Assembly (NCBI GenBank): GCA_022385755.1
Contig: MU278366.1
Location: 448,077 to 512,076, forward strand
Origin: Trametopsis cervina
Lineage: Eukaryota; Basidiomycota; Agaricomycetes; Polyporales; Irpicaceae
DNA length: 64,000 bases
Direction: 5' to 3'
The first letter of the stretch is position 1. Every line of letters starts with the position of its first letter. The position numbers were made by a program, and so were the translations under genes. Below, in pieces: positions 10,039-22,198 of this stretch. Below the pieces are notes generated by a model. It was not told where the DNA came from. It was given only the letters and a program-made list of their open reading frames with translations, and made no database searches.

Positions 10039-13000
10039 ATGGCGCAGTTTGAAGATGCCCTTGCGCAACTCAAGAGAACAATCTCAAAGTCCCATGCGAA
10101 AGGCAAAGGGTCGCACGAAGAAACAATCGGTCAAGTCTCGTCGTATCTCGTGTTCATGGTAGGCAGCGCGCATCTTTAACTACGATATAAGCTCTTATAG
10201 TTTTCCGCAGAAGTCGTCCGTCTTATCTCAAGAAGCGACCGAGAAGTTGGCAAAGTGTCTGCGCGAACGTCTCATCCAGGTCTATGCCGCCTTTCCGCAG
10301 CGTAGCCTTGAGTTCGCAGCGGCCCTATGCCAGACCATTTATGAAACGAAAGTATTGCCTGCTTTTGCTGCAGGAAAGCACGAGCAGAAAACTCTTTGGG
10401 AGAAGATTCTCAATGCGCTGTTGTCTGGTGTATTAGTGCGCAGAGACTTCAACTACTCATCTCGTATGCTGATGATAGACAGGACTTCCATGATGCCAAA
10501 CCAAGTGGTACGCTATTCTTGTGATATTTTTGTAACTTCAATGCTAATTATAAACCGCGCAGACAAGTTCAAAGAAGCTATCGGTGTCGCGCTGTACCCA
10601 ACTGTTTGCTCAACTTTCTTTTCAATCTCCATCCCGCACATGAGCGTTGAGTTGAGATCCACCGTGAGTTCGCTCTTTCTCACAACAAAACCCGTAGTTT
10701 CTTCCGCATATATGCGCTTCGACGTCACCCACAACTTATTGCTCTCCATCAGGGATATTCAGTCCTCTCAGAAACAGCGGACTCTCATAAAGGAAACCAG
10801 GCGCGACTTCTCGACCCTAAGTTATTAGGAGGGTACGTCCGTGCTGTAATGTTGCATAAAGTTTGCTGAATTCTCGACTCAGCGTAAGACTTGGATCTAT
10901 TCTATGGCGTACAAGGGACTTCCTAGTGCTGGAGAGTATCTTGAATCTATTCGCGCGCATACTCCCGGTCACGGGTGGAACAGCTGCCGGAAGATCTGCT
11001 CGCTCTGCCTTCATTCGTTCTGTTTTCGTGAACTCGTCTTCCAACTTTGCAGAGACGGGCGAAGCATTGACGAAGGTAATGGATAAAGTGCGGAGCACCG
11101 ACTGGGACAGAACAGCTAGCAAGATAATCAGCATACTTGCTTCGTCTAGCCTCGTCTTGTGAGTGATTTATCCACCCAGGCATTTATAGCTTTGAGAACC
11201 TCAACGTGCGATGGCAGTCCGCAACCATTCAGTATCTCCCGGTTCTTAGCGTGTGATCATGCAAAGTCAGTGGACACATTGTATGTCGACGAGAAAGGTT
11301 TTGTGGCAAATATCCTGGTTGATGTGAGTCATCCGTGACGTTGCCACTTCCATGTGCTCCACTAATTCGTTGACCATAGGCCGATTGCTGTGACACCCTT
11401 TCCGTTCCTCACACAAACGTTACTGGTGTCAATATATCCTATGAATCGCCTCAGAATGCGGAAAGCGAAGATGCATTCGTACCGAGGATTATTGTGTCGT
11501 TGAACTCTCCTCCTATGATTGGCAAAGAGCACATTTGGCCGCATGTAGCGAATCAAACAGACTCTTCCCTAGCTATCTCTTTCCAGCTCACGAGGGATGA
11601 TGTCTCAAGATTTTGCAAGACCATGAAGAGTCGTGACATGGTATGCAGCACAAGCTCAGGAGTTGACGATCATCCGAAGGCAATTGCTTACTAATCTTCA
11701 GGGTCACATTGTAAAACTGAACAAGAGCAGGAAGTCATCTGTGTTGGCATCGCCAGCAAAATTGGAAATGGATACTACCGGCAATCTGGTAAACGACGAC
11801 GAAGTAAGCGGTTCCTATACAACAGCCACTGTGAATAATGACCGACGTCGCTGTTTTGCAGCTCGCCCAGCGGATCGATACCCTCTCTCAACGTATGTCA
11901 GATCTAGTCATATAATATTCGTTATCTTACATCTTCCTCTAGTATATGGTACTGAGGACAGAAGCGACGAAATTCTTGAAAACGAGAAGCCACCTCTGGC
12001 AGCCCCTGCAAATCCTGGTCCAGAATTTGGCAACGAGATGAACGCCCCTGCTGGTGCTGTGGACCTCTCCGATTCTGCTGCTCAACTGCACGCATCCGCA
12101 ACCGCTGACAGTATTGACACCTCTGGCAGGAACGCTGTCACACCTATTACTAAGGCTAGCTCTGCTGCTGATCGTACCAGTTCTACCGGATCTGATACGA
12201 AGAGGTTGCATCTCACGCTTCCTCCAAATCGCGCTCATGAAACTCATATACTTGACGACGAGCTGTCTGGCATCGAAGGCTTATCTGGTCCTCCTAAGGC
12301 TGCTGCAACAGTACTCTTGGCTAAAGGAAAACCTCGCTCCGCTAAGGCTACTCTCAAAGCAAGAAGGGTCGTGGACTCTGATGACGAGGGACTTGTCGCA
12401 TCCACCGCCACTGACCTTCCCGTTCGAAATGCCCAAAAAACACCGATAGTGGTCTCCGATGGCGACGACGAGATTGAAGAGATACTACCGGCGTCCAAGA
12501 TTTCTCCGTCTATGATACCTAGGCGACGTTCTACCTTAGCTATGGCTCCCATCGACGAACTCAAGACTCTTAGATCTAGCTCGAAGGCTACTGTTTTCAA
12601 CGATGCTCGTATTGCCTTTGTTGACTCCGATACTGCGGTCCCAATCTCGGAGGCGGAGTCAGGACGAGGGAACAAGAAAAAGAAATCCCTTCTGCTCGTT
12701 GAAGGCCATGTCTCCTCTTCCTTATCTCCCAGAATCGTCAAACACGTCGCTGACGGGAATGTGATGCCGATCATGCACGTCAAAATAGACGAGGATAGCG
12801 CAGCCATAGATCGATTCTCCAAACACCTGCAAGCAACTAGCGATGATGAGGCAGCCGATCTTAGTCAGTTCATGACTATAAATATACGGTTCGACCCTTA
12901 CTCGTCGTTTTTCACAGCTCTAGTAAGTTCCCCAGTAGTTCCGCTCCAGAAAGCGGCAAGATCTGTGAGGGCGGCCCTGCGCAACAAAAACGGCGCAACA

Positions 13001-14977
13001 CCCGATACGAAAGAGCCTTCTTCACACGTGAAGAAGCCGAAGAGGAAGAGGTCCTTGAACCCACCCATTGCTGAGCAGCGGGATGTCTCATCGCGCGAGC
13101 CAGAGTTACAGCCCAGTCCAGCCAAACGTCGCAAACAGCTTCCAGACGCTGACAACGAAATGTACCCAATGGACCAAGCAGATAATGGCTCCACTTCTCT
13201 TGTGGTTCGTCCAAAGAAACGATATGGCGGCCGGAAAGGCAAGATGGCTTCTCCGGCGGTCAATAATCCAACCAAAGTTGATTACGATCTCATACCGGAT
13301 GCACCCACCCCTGCAACTTCTGCTCGACAAACTTCTGCTCACCTCCCGAGTGATCGAAAGCTGCTCCTCCGCAAGGTCGCCCAAGAGAACATGGTCGAGG
13401 AAACGAAGCCTACGCGAGTTAACACCAACAAACAGAACCCCAAGACCACGAAAGGAGCAGGATCTACTGTGAAACCTGCTGCTGCCGGTGATGTCGCGAA
13501 TGAGAAGGTATTGAATAAACGACCCCGTAAACCACGAGCGGTTGTACCGAAAGTCGTCGAGGTATCATCACCAATCGATTCCACTCCCGTGAATGGTCCT
13601 ACCGTGCATCAGAAAGTTGACAAATCAGCTCCGATCTCTCCAATCTCTCTAGAGGATTTCATTGCGGACCTGCCAACAATGGCTGAGATGCCTCACACCA
13701 GTACACCAAAACGTCAGGTTCGTAGCGATGACGATTTCTCACAGCGTCATGACTAAGGTTGTAGCAGCCCGGTCGTAAGTCTAATAAGAAGCCTTGGAAT
13801 AATACCGATTTAGAAAAGTCTCCCGAAACCAAGCCCGCCAGTCTGGCGATTACGGCTACAGCTGAACCACTATTGCTGGGACCTGCGGCCCCACAAAGCG
13901 TAAAATTGGATGTCGAAGAGGCGATCACTATCGTACCAAGCGTTGAGCCTGCGACTACTATCGTCTCACTGTCTACTGACGAGCCACCCAACACTTCACG
14001 ATTAAGCAGCTCTTTCAGAATGCATGAAGCATCGAGGAAGGTAACGAACCTACTTGCCGATCTCCTCTTGTGCGACTCACCGGACTCCGCATACAGGAGC
14101 CTACGATTGACCTCACCGTTGGATCCCCTCCCAAGCAAACGCCTGCATATCGTAAATCCAAGAAAGAGAGCAAAGTCTTTGATCACCCTGGTCTGAATGA
14201 GACAGACTCTGAACTGAATGACTTGCGCCTTCCGAACATACCCAAGCTGAAAAAGGCTTCTGTCGCATTTGCATCGGAGCCTCTCAAGCTTGAACGTCTT
14301 CGCGACTTACCGACCCCGATAATCTCTGCGACCGAACGCAAGATTAAAGCACCAGGTGATCATTCTCATGGCCCTTATGGGCTCGTTTGCTCATCTTGAT
14401 CAACAGTAATGCCATCCAAGCTTGCTGGAAGTAAGCTCAATCGAGAACACCAAGTCCCTGCACCTGCATCCAAAGCCAAATCCCGTTCACCATCCATTGA
14501 GGACATTGCTGAAGTATTGAACGAAATCCAAGAGGTAAAGAAACACTGTCTCAACCACGAACTAACACTTATCGCTGTCTTGCAGGCTGTACTACGCAGG
14601 ATCCAGTCGAAAGTCGAAGGCGTGAGGCGCGAAGTGCGTGTCGGACAGGCAAGACTTCTAGCCGATGCTGTGGCGGACCTTACGCGTATGCGCAGTGAAA
14701 GGTATTGTGTGCCCTGCCGTCCCATAGGTCATGCTCACCATATTTTAGCATTACTCGATACAACTTGCTTATCGACATGGAAGCCGACTACGCGACCTTT
14801 GGCCGCAACCTTACTTACGCCTTTGAGGATTTAGTGCAGACCAACACCAAGATAGAACGCGAAATCAAAGACATCATTCAAGCTCACAATCAAGGCGGAC
14901 TTCTGAAGAAAGCACCGGAGTCGTTGTTCCCGACCGCGCTGCCGAAGAGTATTCTAGCCTTCCGCACTCATGCCTGA
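10039..14977 (+). CDS. Putative meiotic chromosome axis protein (Red1/SYCP2-like), about 1368 aa
   Basis: Exons that join in phase: 10039-10158, 10211-10435, 10483-10507, 10563-10663, 10753-10832, 10883-11158, 11218-11323, 11380-11640, 11702-11803, 11862-11892, 11943-13717, 13768-14040, 14097-14355, 14407-14534, 14586-14701 and 14749-14977. The N-terminal third (residues about 1-310) is helical and ARM/HEAT-like. Next comes a beta-rich block with LYVDEKGFVANILVD and LSVPHTNVTGVNISY, resembling the Spt16M-like PH domain of SYCP2. A disordered middle of about 700 residues is rich in Ser, Lys and acidic patches (VVSDGDDEIEEIL) and basic tracts (KKPKRKRS). The C-terminus is predicted coiled coil (RRIQSKVEGVRREV; FGRNLTYAFEDLVQ). 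This ARM-PH-disorder-coiled-coil order is that of Red1/SYCP2/ASY3 axis cores. Assignment is by architecture only. Confidence 0.6.
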
Positions 14978-15113
14978 TTTTGTTTCTGAACATGGTTCCG
15001 ACCGATGCCATACCAGAAGCTTTGCTTTGTATGTACTCAGCTATGCAAATGCTATATTACACTTTTGCCGCTGCCGCATGAACTGCAGCGGCCTTTTCGA
15101 ATTACATCGAGAT

Positions 15114-18100
15114 TTAGATTTTGGATTGCCTGCCGTCCAACCACTTGTGCAAGTCGCCCGTCGAACGCTGAGGGTATTATGCATGAGAAGATGTACAGTT
15201 TCAGTAACGATAGACGTACCTTGATCCATGCGGACCTTGCCTCGATACCATCCCATGCTTGCTGGAGTGCCAGCTTGAACTTGCTGGTGTCCTTGTCCTA
15301 TAAAATAGCATGTAATGAGAAGATGCCCAGCATATATTTCACAGTTGTCCTCACCGCAAAGAATGCTTTCGAGTCCTGTACGTCCTTGTCCGAGGTAAGG
15401 CCTGCGTGAGAGAACTGTATGCCATCCACGGTCAATACCTTCGCCGGCGTATCAGTCTAGAACCACTTACAGTGACAAAGTAGTGGAAGCTGAAGTTGCC
15501 CTTGTACCTCTCGGCCAGAACTTCGTAGTCTGCGTGGAACTTGTCGACGAGGTAGTGCCTCGCTTCGGGGTTCACACCAAGCGCGCGGAAGAAGTAGAAC
15601 ACGTCCTGGTCTCGCGCCTTCGTCATAAGGTACTCCCATGTCTCCTCTGGAGTGCGATGTCAACTATGTTGTAGTAATGAAAGAGGATGCGCAGGCTTAC
15701 CAAGGAATGTGTGGTCCTTTGCGGCGCCCATAGCATCGATGGCGGCGAGTCCGTGGGACGTTGTCTTTGGCTTCGCGACAATAGCCTTGACTTGGTCGTA
15801 CTCAGCTCGGCCTCCATATTTCACGGCCTAGAATTTTCAGATATCAGTGAGCAGTTATGAGAGTCAAGAGAACGAGACGGACGGTGCGGAAGGTAACCCG
15901 CGTGAGGTCAGCAGGGATGTGCGAGTCGTCGCCCGTCTCGATAGCCTTCTTGAAGCGAGATTTCAACTCGTTCACCACACTGTAAACAAACAATGAGATT
16001 GATACATATACATTCGCTAAGGGAGAGACAAAACAATACGCACGATTCATCTCCTGCGTGAGCGGCTTGCGTAATCGCTGTCGTGCGAAGCTGGGCAATG
16101 TCCAAATCCTCGCCTTTGACGTACTCGTACCCGAGGCGTTTGACGATAGGCAAAAACAGTTCCTACATAACTCTCAGCACGCGAAACGCAAAAGCTGCAT
16201 GGGACTTCGATGATTTACCTTACGGAATGCATCGATCTTTGTCACGATCTCGGGTTGTTCGTACCAAGTGCTGCTGAAGGTAGACAGGCTGTCTGCAATA
16301 CTGCTCCAGACGAGGTCTATAACAACCGCTATTAGTATGTCATAAAGATACGAACAGGAGTAGAATACTCACATTCCTTCTCATCACGCAGAATGTCGAA
16401 CAGACCGAGCACACCACCGGCGTCGAGGTAGCCTGCGCGGTTGAGAGCCAGGCTGTCCAGAACAACACCGATCCTGTCTTCCAGGGAGAACGCCGAGTTC
16501 TCCTTGATAGCTTCTTCAGCGATCTTCAACAGGCGGTCTGGAGTGTAAAGTACTCGGTCTATGACAAATGGCTCAGAAAAAAATTAGTCCATGTCAGTCA
16601 AAACGCTTACAAACTCCAGAGGTGCCACCGTTAAGCTTGAAAGGCTTGGATGTGTCAAGCGGGATGGTGAGCTCGCGCTGGTCAAGAAGGACGCTGCGGT
16701 CAATCTTCGGCTTGCCGTTCTCGTCGACGGTGGACAAGCTCAAGGGAACGCTCCTGCATGACGTTAGAACAGTCAATTCACGGTCTTTCACGACGCCTGG
16801 CAATCTTACCAGATGGTCTGGTTTTCCTCCGGAGGCGCAGGGCCGGTCTCCAAGAAGCGATCCTGGCGAACGACAATACCGCTGTCGGTCTCCTTGACCG
16901 TAATTACAGGGTAACCCATCTATTACGCATAGAATGAGATCACTTTAGTAGCACTCTCTAGAAAGGCCAGCTTACCTTCTTGACCCAGTTGTCCATGATC
17001 TTCGGAACATCGACGCCTGGACAAATCATGAACACTTATAACCATGATAAACACGATGCACTGACCGCTGGCCTCCTGAATTCCCTCCCACAGATCCTTA
17101 GTGACACTGTTGGAGTAGAGGTGCTTCTTCAAGTAAATGGATACACCCTTCAAGAATTTCTCCTCGCCGACGTAGTTGGAAAGCATGTTAAGCACTTTAA
17201 CATTGAGAAAGTGAGAAAGTGAGTGACGTCAAAAATGGCATGGTACGCGCACCTGAGCCAGCCTTAGAGTAAGAAAGGGCGTCGAAAATCTGGACGTGCA
17301 TAAGAGGTATTAGCGAACAGATACGTGATACCACATATGAAGGACGGACCTGATTGATCATGTTTGCATCTGGGCATTCGACCTCGATGGCATGGGACGA
17401 AAGCTTAGCGTCCAACGACAAGGCCTTGGTCAACATCTCCGCAATGAACGCCGAGTGGACTTTCCACTCAGGGAAGATCCTACGTAGCAATCAGCAAGGG
17501 CTTGAGGCGGCGGTTTTCGAAGTAACTACTCACTTGTCTAAAGAGGTAAAGTATGTCAGGAATGTCATTTTTATCGCGGCAACACTACCGAAACTCACTA
17601 AGGATGATGATCTCTCCCATCTGCAATGACAAATCTATCAATTTTGTGCTGCACAACTTGAGTGAAGCTACATACCAAAGACGCGAAACCTTCGTTCAGG
17701 TACAGGTTGTCCCACCACTGCATCGTAGTGATGTTGCCGAACCTTGTAAGAGTGAACACGAGTTATAAAGACAAGAAACAATGATTTGACATACCACATG
17801 TGAGCGACTTCGTGACTCTGGGTAAGCGCGACTTGCTTGCGGCTGGGCAAGTCGGACTTCTCGGGATCAATCAAGTACGCTTGCACACGACCGGTGATCA
17901 AGCCCTACACTCAGAAGTGTTAACCACAATTACTTCAAGGAAAATAGAAGCTGTCGCACCCAGTTCTCCATAGCTCCCGCGTCGAAGTCTGTCACCTAGT
18001 AGCAGCCTCATTCGTAAGGCAAGTAAGCACGTTGATGATTAATGCACTTACGACCAATGTATCAAGCTTCGGTAACGGGTACTCAATGTCAAAGACCTGC

Positions 18101-19361
18101 TCATACAGAGGCAAAACCTTCTTCTTGACATCAAGAGCGAACTGAGTCTGGTCGATAAGATCCTTCGTCGCGTAGATGCGCAAAGGCCGGACTTTGCCAC
18201 TCAAAGGGCTCGTGTACGAGTCCTCCTTGTATACAAACGGCCCGTTGGCGAACGCGACTATGTACGTCGACATCGGCGGCGTCTCTCTGAACTTGGTAAT
18301 CTTCCACTTGTCGCCTTCGCCGGTAGTCAGCTCGGAGAACTTGGACGAGAGCCAGGTGACGGTGTCTGTGCTGTCCTTCAACGACGGCGTGTACACTTCC
18401 TCTGAGATGGCATCCATGTTGCTCAGGTTGACTGTGTCTGCTCGCGAGATCAAGGTGACGCTGAACGTTGCCTTCAAAAGAGGCTCATCCCAGCAAGGGA
18501 ATGCTCTGCGCGCTGCCGTAGGCTGCGAGAAGTCGTTTAATAAAGAACGGAGAACAACATAGAGTCATGCGTACCTCGAATTGAGTAAGAGTGTAGTACT
18601 TAGTCTTGCCTTCGTCTTCGTAGGTCGAGCGGTAGTAGCCCATCATGTCGCCAGTGAGGCCGCCCTCGAAGTCGAGCCTGACCTGCACTTTCGCGCCGAC
18701 GGGAAGGGTAGTGGGGAGAGCCAGAGACACCCTTTCGTTTTCCGTGTCGAAATCGAGAGCACTGGTAGCCAATACCACGTCGTCCTTCAGCGCAGACGAG
18801 GAGATCCGTGCTCCGCCTATCTGCAGTTTCGCAGCATTGAGAACGATTTTCGATGTCTCTTTGACTACTTCGACGCTTTAATGAGGTATTGAGTATGACG
18901 CAACGTATATAATTCAGATACACTCACTGTGCGACGACAAAACCGTCAAACTTGAGCTTTTCGAGATCCGTGCGAACGGTCACATCGTAGTGTTTTGGCT
19001 TCACGTCCGTTGGAAGTCTGTACTCCTCTATCGGCTTCGTAACATCGACAGGGGAAGGGCCTCCGGACATGGTTGATTCAATAAAGCAAGTGCGTACGTG
19101 TGTGGTGGTCGAGTTTGGGAGAGGTGTACGCAAGCCAAACGTTTTGAGTGGTGATCTGAGACCAGCCCGGACGCTACTAGGACCATATGCAGTGTGGCAT
19201 CTCCGTGAAGCAGGTGATACAAGTTCTGCAGGGCGGCTATCGATGAGCGAGCTTGCTGTTCGTGTGCCACTTGCACCTAACCATCTGGTTGCTTGACCGC
19301 GACTTGAAGGATTGAAGACGTGTCGCGCAGCAGAGGCGAAGGAGGAAGACAGCCACGACAT
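15114..19361 (-). CDS. M1 family zinc aminopeptidase (Ape2/Aap1, puromycin-sensitive type)
   Basis: A multi-exon gene ending at TAA 15116-15114. Diagnostic motifs are the exopeptidase motif GAMENW (about 17970), the zinc site HEVAHMWFGN (split by an intron near 17795) and NEGFASL, supplying the third zinc ligand Glu (about 17680). The N-terminal domain begins with [15 protein letters not shown], and [14 protein letters not shown] is the usual substrate-domain signature. The C-terminal ERAP1-like helical domain ends in [10 protein letters not shown]. Family role (known): removal of N-terminal residues from peptides. The frame stays open for 97 codons upstream of the Met at 19070, back to an ATG at 19361, and encodes an Arg/Ser-rich, acid-poor stretch ([15 protein letters not shown]). 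A mitochondrial leader or two alternative starts are therefore likely. Not all exon edges were fixed. Confidence 0.93.
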
Positions 19362-19990
19362 GCAGAGCGACCTGGCTCGCCTATGTCGTAGACACGAAGG
19401 CAACACTGGTCATTAGCGCTTGGTCGGTTCTCCTCTTACCATGACCCTGAAGGTTACAACATCAAAATCGAGTGTCTATTACTGCCTAATATGCTGCTAT
19501 TTCGTGTCAATTGAGCCGTCAAAACATATAGTTTACATGACAATACACAATATGACAAGGTGACGCTATGCAGGTCTTGCTGTGTAGCGCAATGGCAATA
19601 CACCGTTCTTTGGCTACGATGCAGGTGAAACGAGGATCCTAGTGCGTAGTAATTTCTCTCTACTCATAAGCATTCTATACTTACCTGTTTTGCGTGTGCG
19701 GTGTAGGGTATCGGGAAAGAATTGGTAGCGCAGCCATGATTCCTGCGTGTCGTGCAGAGTGAGCAATCTGAGAACCCTCATGGACGACAAGATAATTGCC
19801 TCTGGGCATATTCTTGAATACCCAAAACAAATCACGCGCAAACTCGTCTAAGTCGCAGAAGTTGAACAAATACAACGCGAGACGATTGTCCTGTGTCTGT
19901 CCATTCGTGCTTAAGAGACAGGACTTATGGTCACATCTCGTGGCATTTCGACGCTTCTAAATTATAACAGGAGCGTATCTGGAAGCACCT
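19362..19990. other. Intergenic region with weak minus-strand frame
   Basis: A minus-strand frame at 19681-19875 (includes LYLFNFCDLDEFARDLFW) has protein-like composition and ends at a good donor (GTAAGT near 19685). It could be an exon of a decayed gene. No start, partner exons or family could be established, so it is not called as a gene. Confidence 0.3.
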
Positions 19991-20530
19991 GTGTCTTCCT
20001 GGTAGTACCCTTCAAGCCGGAGGGTACCGAAGGGTGCTATGGCGCAGGGTGACCGTCAAATTTCAATGTCGGCCACGAACCATTCCTCCGTTCTCCCGGT
20101 GCAGTGGCTTTGCACGAGCTGGGTGTCTCGCACTGCGACCTGAAGTTGGAGAACATCCCCTTTGAACGTAAGTGCAAGACGTCTTCCATTCATTGTTTCT
20201 CCGTCCTGAATTCGCTTCCGTGCCTCCCTAGGTCAAAATCATTGACCTTGGCAGTGCAGTCCTAGCCAAGCCAAGACATGAAACTTCTTAATACACCGTC
20301 GCTACATTCTGCGGATATACGCGGCTCCCAAAATCCTTAACGGATCGCATTACGAGGCTATGTCGACTGATCTCCACAGTCTGGGAGTAATCCTGTGTGA
20401 GCTGGTGACGGGACTCGTGTGCGATGAGGGGTTACAAGATTTTGGATGGGCTCAACAAGAAATTACAAGCAGTAGAGCGATGCTTGGATCTGGATTCAAC
20501 GGAACAAACGACGGTGGTTGAGGTAGATGG
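19991..20530 (+). pseudogene. Protein kinase remnant
   Basis: Pieces of a protein kinase domain occur in order but in different frames. VFLVVPFKPEGT resembles a subdomain V/VI lead-in (about 19995). LHELGVSHCDLKLEN (about 20116) is the catalytic loop, with HCD in place of HRD. VKIIDLGSAV (about 20230) is a DLG version of the DFG loop. APKIL and STDLHSLGVILCELVTG (about 20325-20410) are the APE and subdomain IX regions. A frame change occurs between the DLG loop and the APE region, the N-lobe is absent, and the frame ends soon after subdomain IX. Introns could explain some shifts, but no clean full-length model was found, so a decayed gene is the best reading. Confidence 0.55.
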
Positions 20531-20820
20531 AGCATCCAGGATGTGGGGTATCTGCCAAAGATACTGTGTAAAAACATCATAGAAATCTAAACAATCAAGT
20601 GAAACATCGTATACTGCTGATTACATACTTTTACTTACTGCGTTCTTCAGTCCCGGGGCGAGTTGCTTATGACGGCGCCTGTCGAGTGATATCATGCTGT
20701 CTGTCCTTGGCGTGTTCGCTACGCATCCTGGAGTCTCACCTCTTTCTTCCTTAACGGCCATCCTCTTTTTCGCTTTAAACTCATAACTCACCGCAGTCAG
20801 TCTTTCGACCCCAAACCACG

Positions 20821-21934
20821 ATGTTCTACACACCCATCATCCTTTCTTTCACCTTGGCCTCGTTCCGGCTCGTCGCCGCGCAGAATTCGAGCGCGCTCGG
20901 CTTTGAAGCCATCGAGGCTCACTTCCAGCAGTCTGGCCTTGTGCCTACTTTCCTGCCTACGTTTGCCCCGAAGGCGTTGCTGACGTTGTCTTTCTCTGAT
21001 GTCGGTGTGGTTCAGCCTGGCTCGCCGCTTTCTCAAGCACGTACGTTCCCGTATTCTATACCGACGGAGATGTGCTTATAACGCGTTTGTCTATTCGTCA
21101 GAGGTCCAGCCCGTTCCCAGCCTTTGGTTGTCCTCAGCGGACAGTTCTGTCACGACCGATGGCAACTACACCCTGATTATGGCTGATGCCGGACCCGTTG
21201 GCACAGATGAGACCAAGGGACAGACCAGACACTGGCTCGTCAACGGCGTCACTCTGAGTGGTGAGGTTAATATGTTGGCACGCGTTTTCAGCCTCGCTTA
21301 CCCCATAAACAGATGCTACGACGCTGAACGTCACCACCGACTCGGGCACTGAAATCACCAAGTATGCCGGACCTGCTCCTCCTCAAGGCACCGGTCCCCA
21401 CCGGTAAGCACCCAGAGCCCGCTGCTGAACTGCCTTCACTGAAAAGCTACCTCTAGTTACACTATCTTGCTCTATGTCCAGCCTTCAGCCTTCACTGCCC
21501 CTCAAGGCTTGGACACTCCCGACGTCGGTGTCAGTGTATTCAATGTCTCTGACTATGTCAAGGTCAGTAGCTTTCACGCTCAGTCCGCCCTCTAGCACTG
21601 ACCTTGTTCGGAACAGACGAGCAACTTGGGAGACCTGGTAGCCGTAAGTCGTCTCCTCTGCAATTGTGTGTTGCATTTGCTCAACTAAATTCATTTGCAG
21701 GCAACCTACTTCACTGTCGAGAACGGCCAAGCCACCGCTTCGATTTCCGCAACCTCTGCTGTCAACACCGCCACTCTGTCGCAACCCGCTTCAAGCAGCG
21801 GCTCCAGCTCTGGCTCTTCGCCCTCTTCTTCCACCAGCCCCACCTCTGGCGGCAACACGAGCGGTGCGCTGATCACGGTTGCCTCCCTCACCAAGGCCCT
21901 TATGGCAGGTGTTGTCGGAGTCTTCTTACTCTGA
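20821..21934 (+). CDS. Secreted, probably GPI-anchored phosphatidylethanolamine-binding (PEBP) family protein
   Basis: Six exons join in phase: 20821-21040, 21102-21260, 21313-21403, 21457-21562, 21617-21643 and 21701-21934, giving 278 residues. A signal peptide is clear (MFYTPIILSFTLASFRLVAA, then QNSS). PEBP signatures follow: YTLIMADAGPVG replaces the usual DPDAP loop, TRHWLVNGV is the HW strand, and YAGPAPPQGTGPHRYTILLY contains the conserved GxHR. The C-terminus is a Ser/Thr linker (about 40 residues) and a hydrophobic tail (LMAGVVGVFLL), typical of GPI anchoring. Family role (known): ligand or lipid-head binding, and kinase or protease modulation; the extracellular fungal members are not well understood. 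The gene converges on the splicing-factor gene 264 bp away. Confidence 0.88.
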
Positions 21935-22198
21935 GCCCCTGGTGAATGTCTTCGCTACCTAACAACCTACCTGTCTCTACGACTGTCCTGTTATGTTTTG
22001 GATCGGACTATATGACTCGTGCAACACGATCGCTCTCCTAATTAAACATAAATTGACGAAAAACAGTAATCAATCGCGCAACAAACATGCGATGAGATAC
22101 ACTAGTGACATGAGTAGGGGTTACGAAATGCAAGTGTCGTGCTAAGCATCCAGCATGAGGGTATATGAGGATACAGGGTATGCGTGGCAGCTTTCAGC

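Noticed and set aside
12866..12916. Possible 50-bp intron (GTTCATG to TTCACAG) inside the long exon of the axis gene
   Set aside because: Removal would shift the frame away from the clearly coding downstream sequence; reading through keeps the frame.
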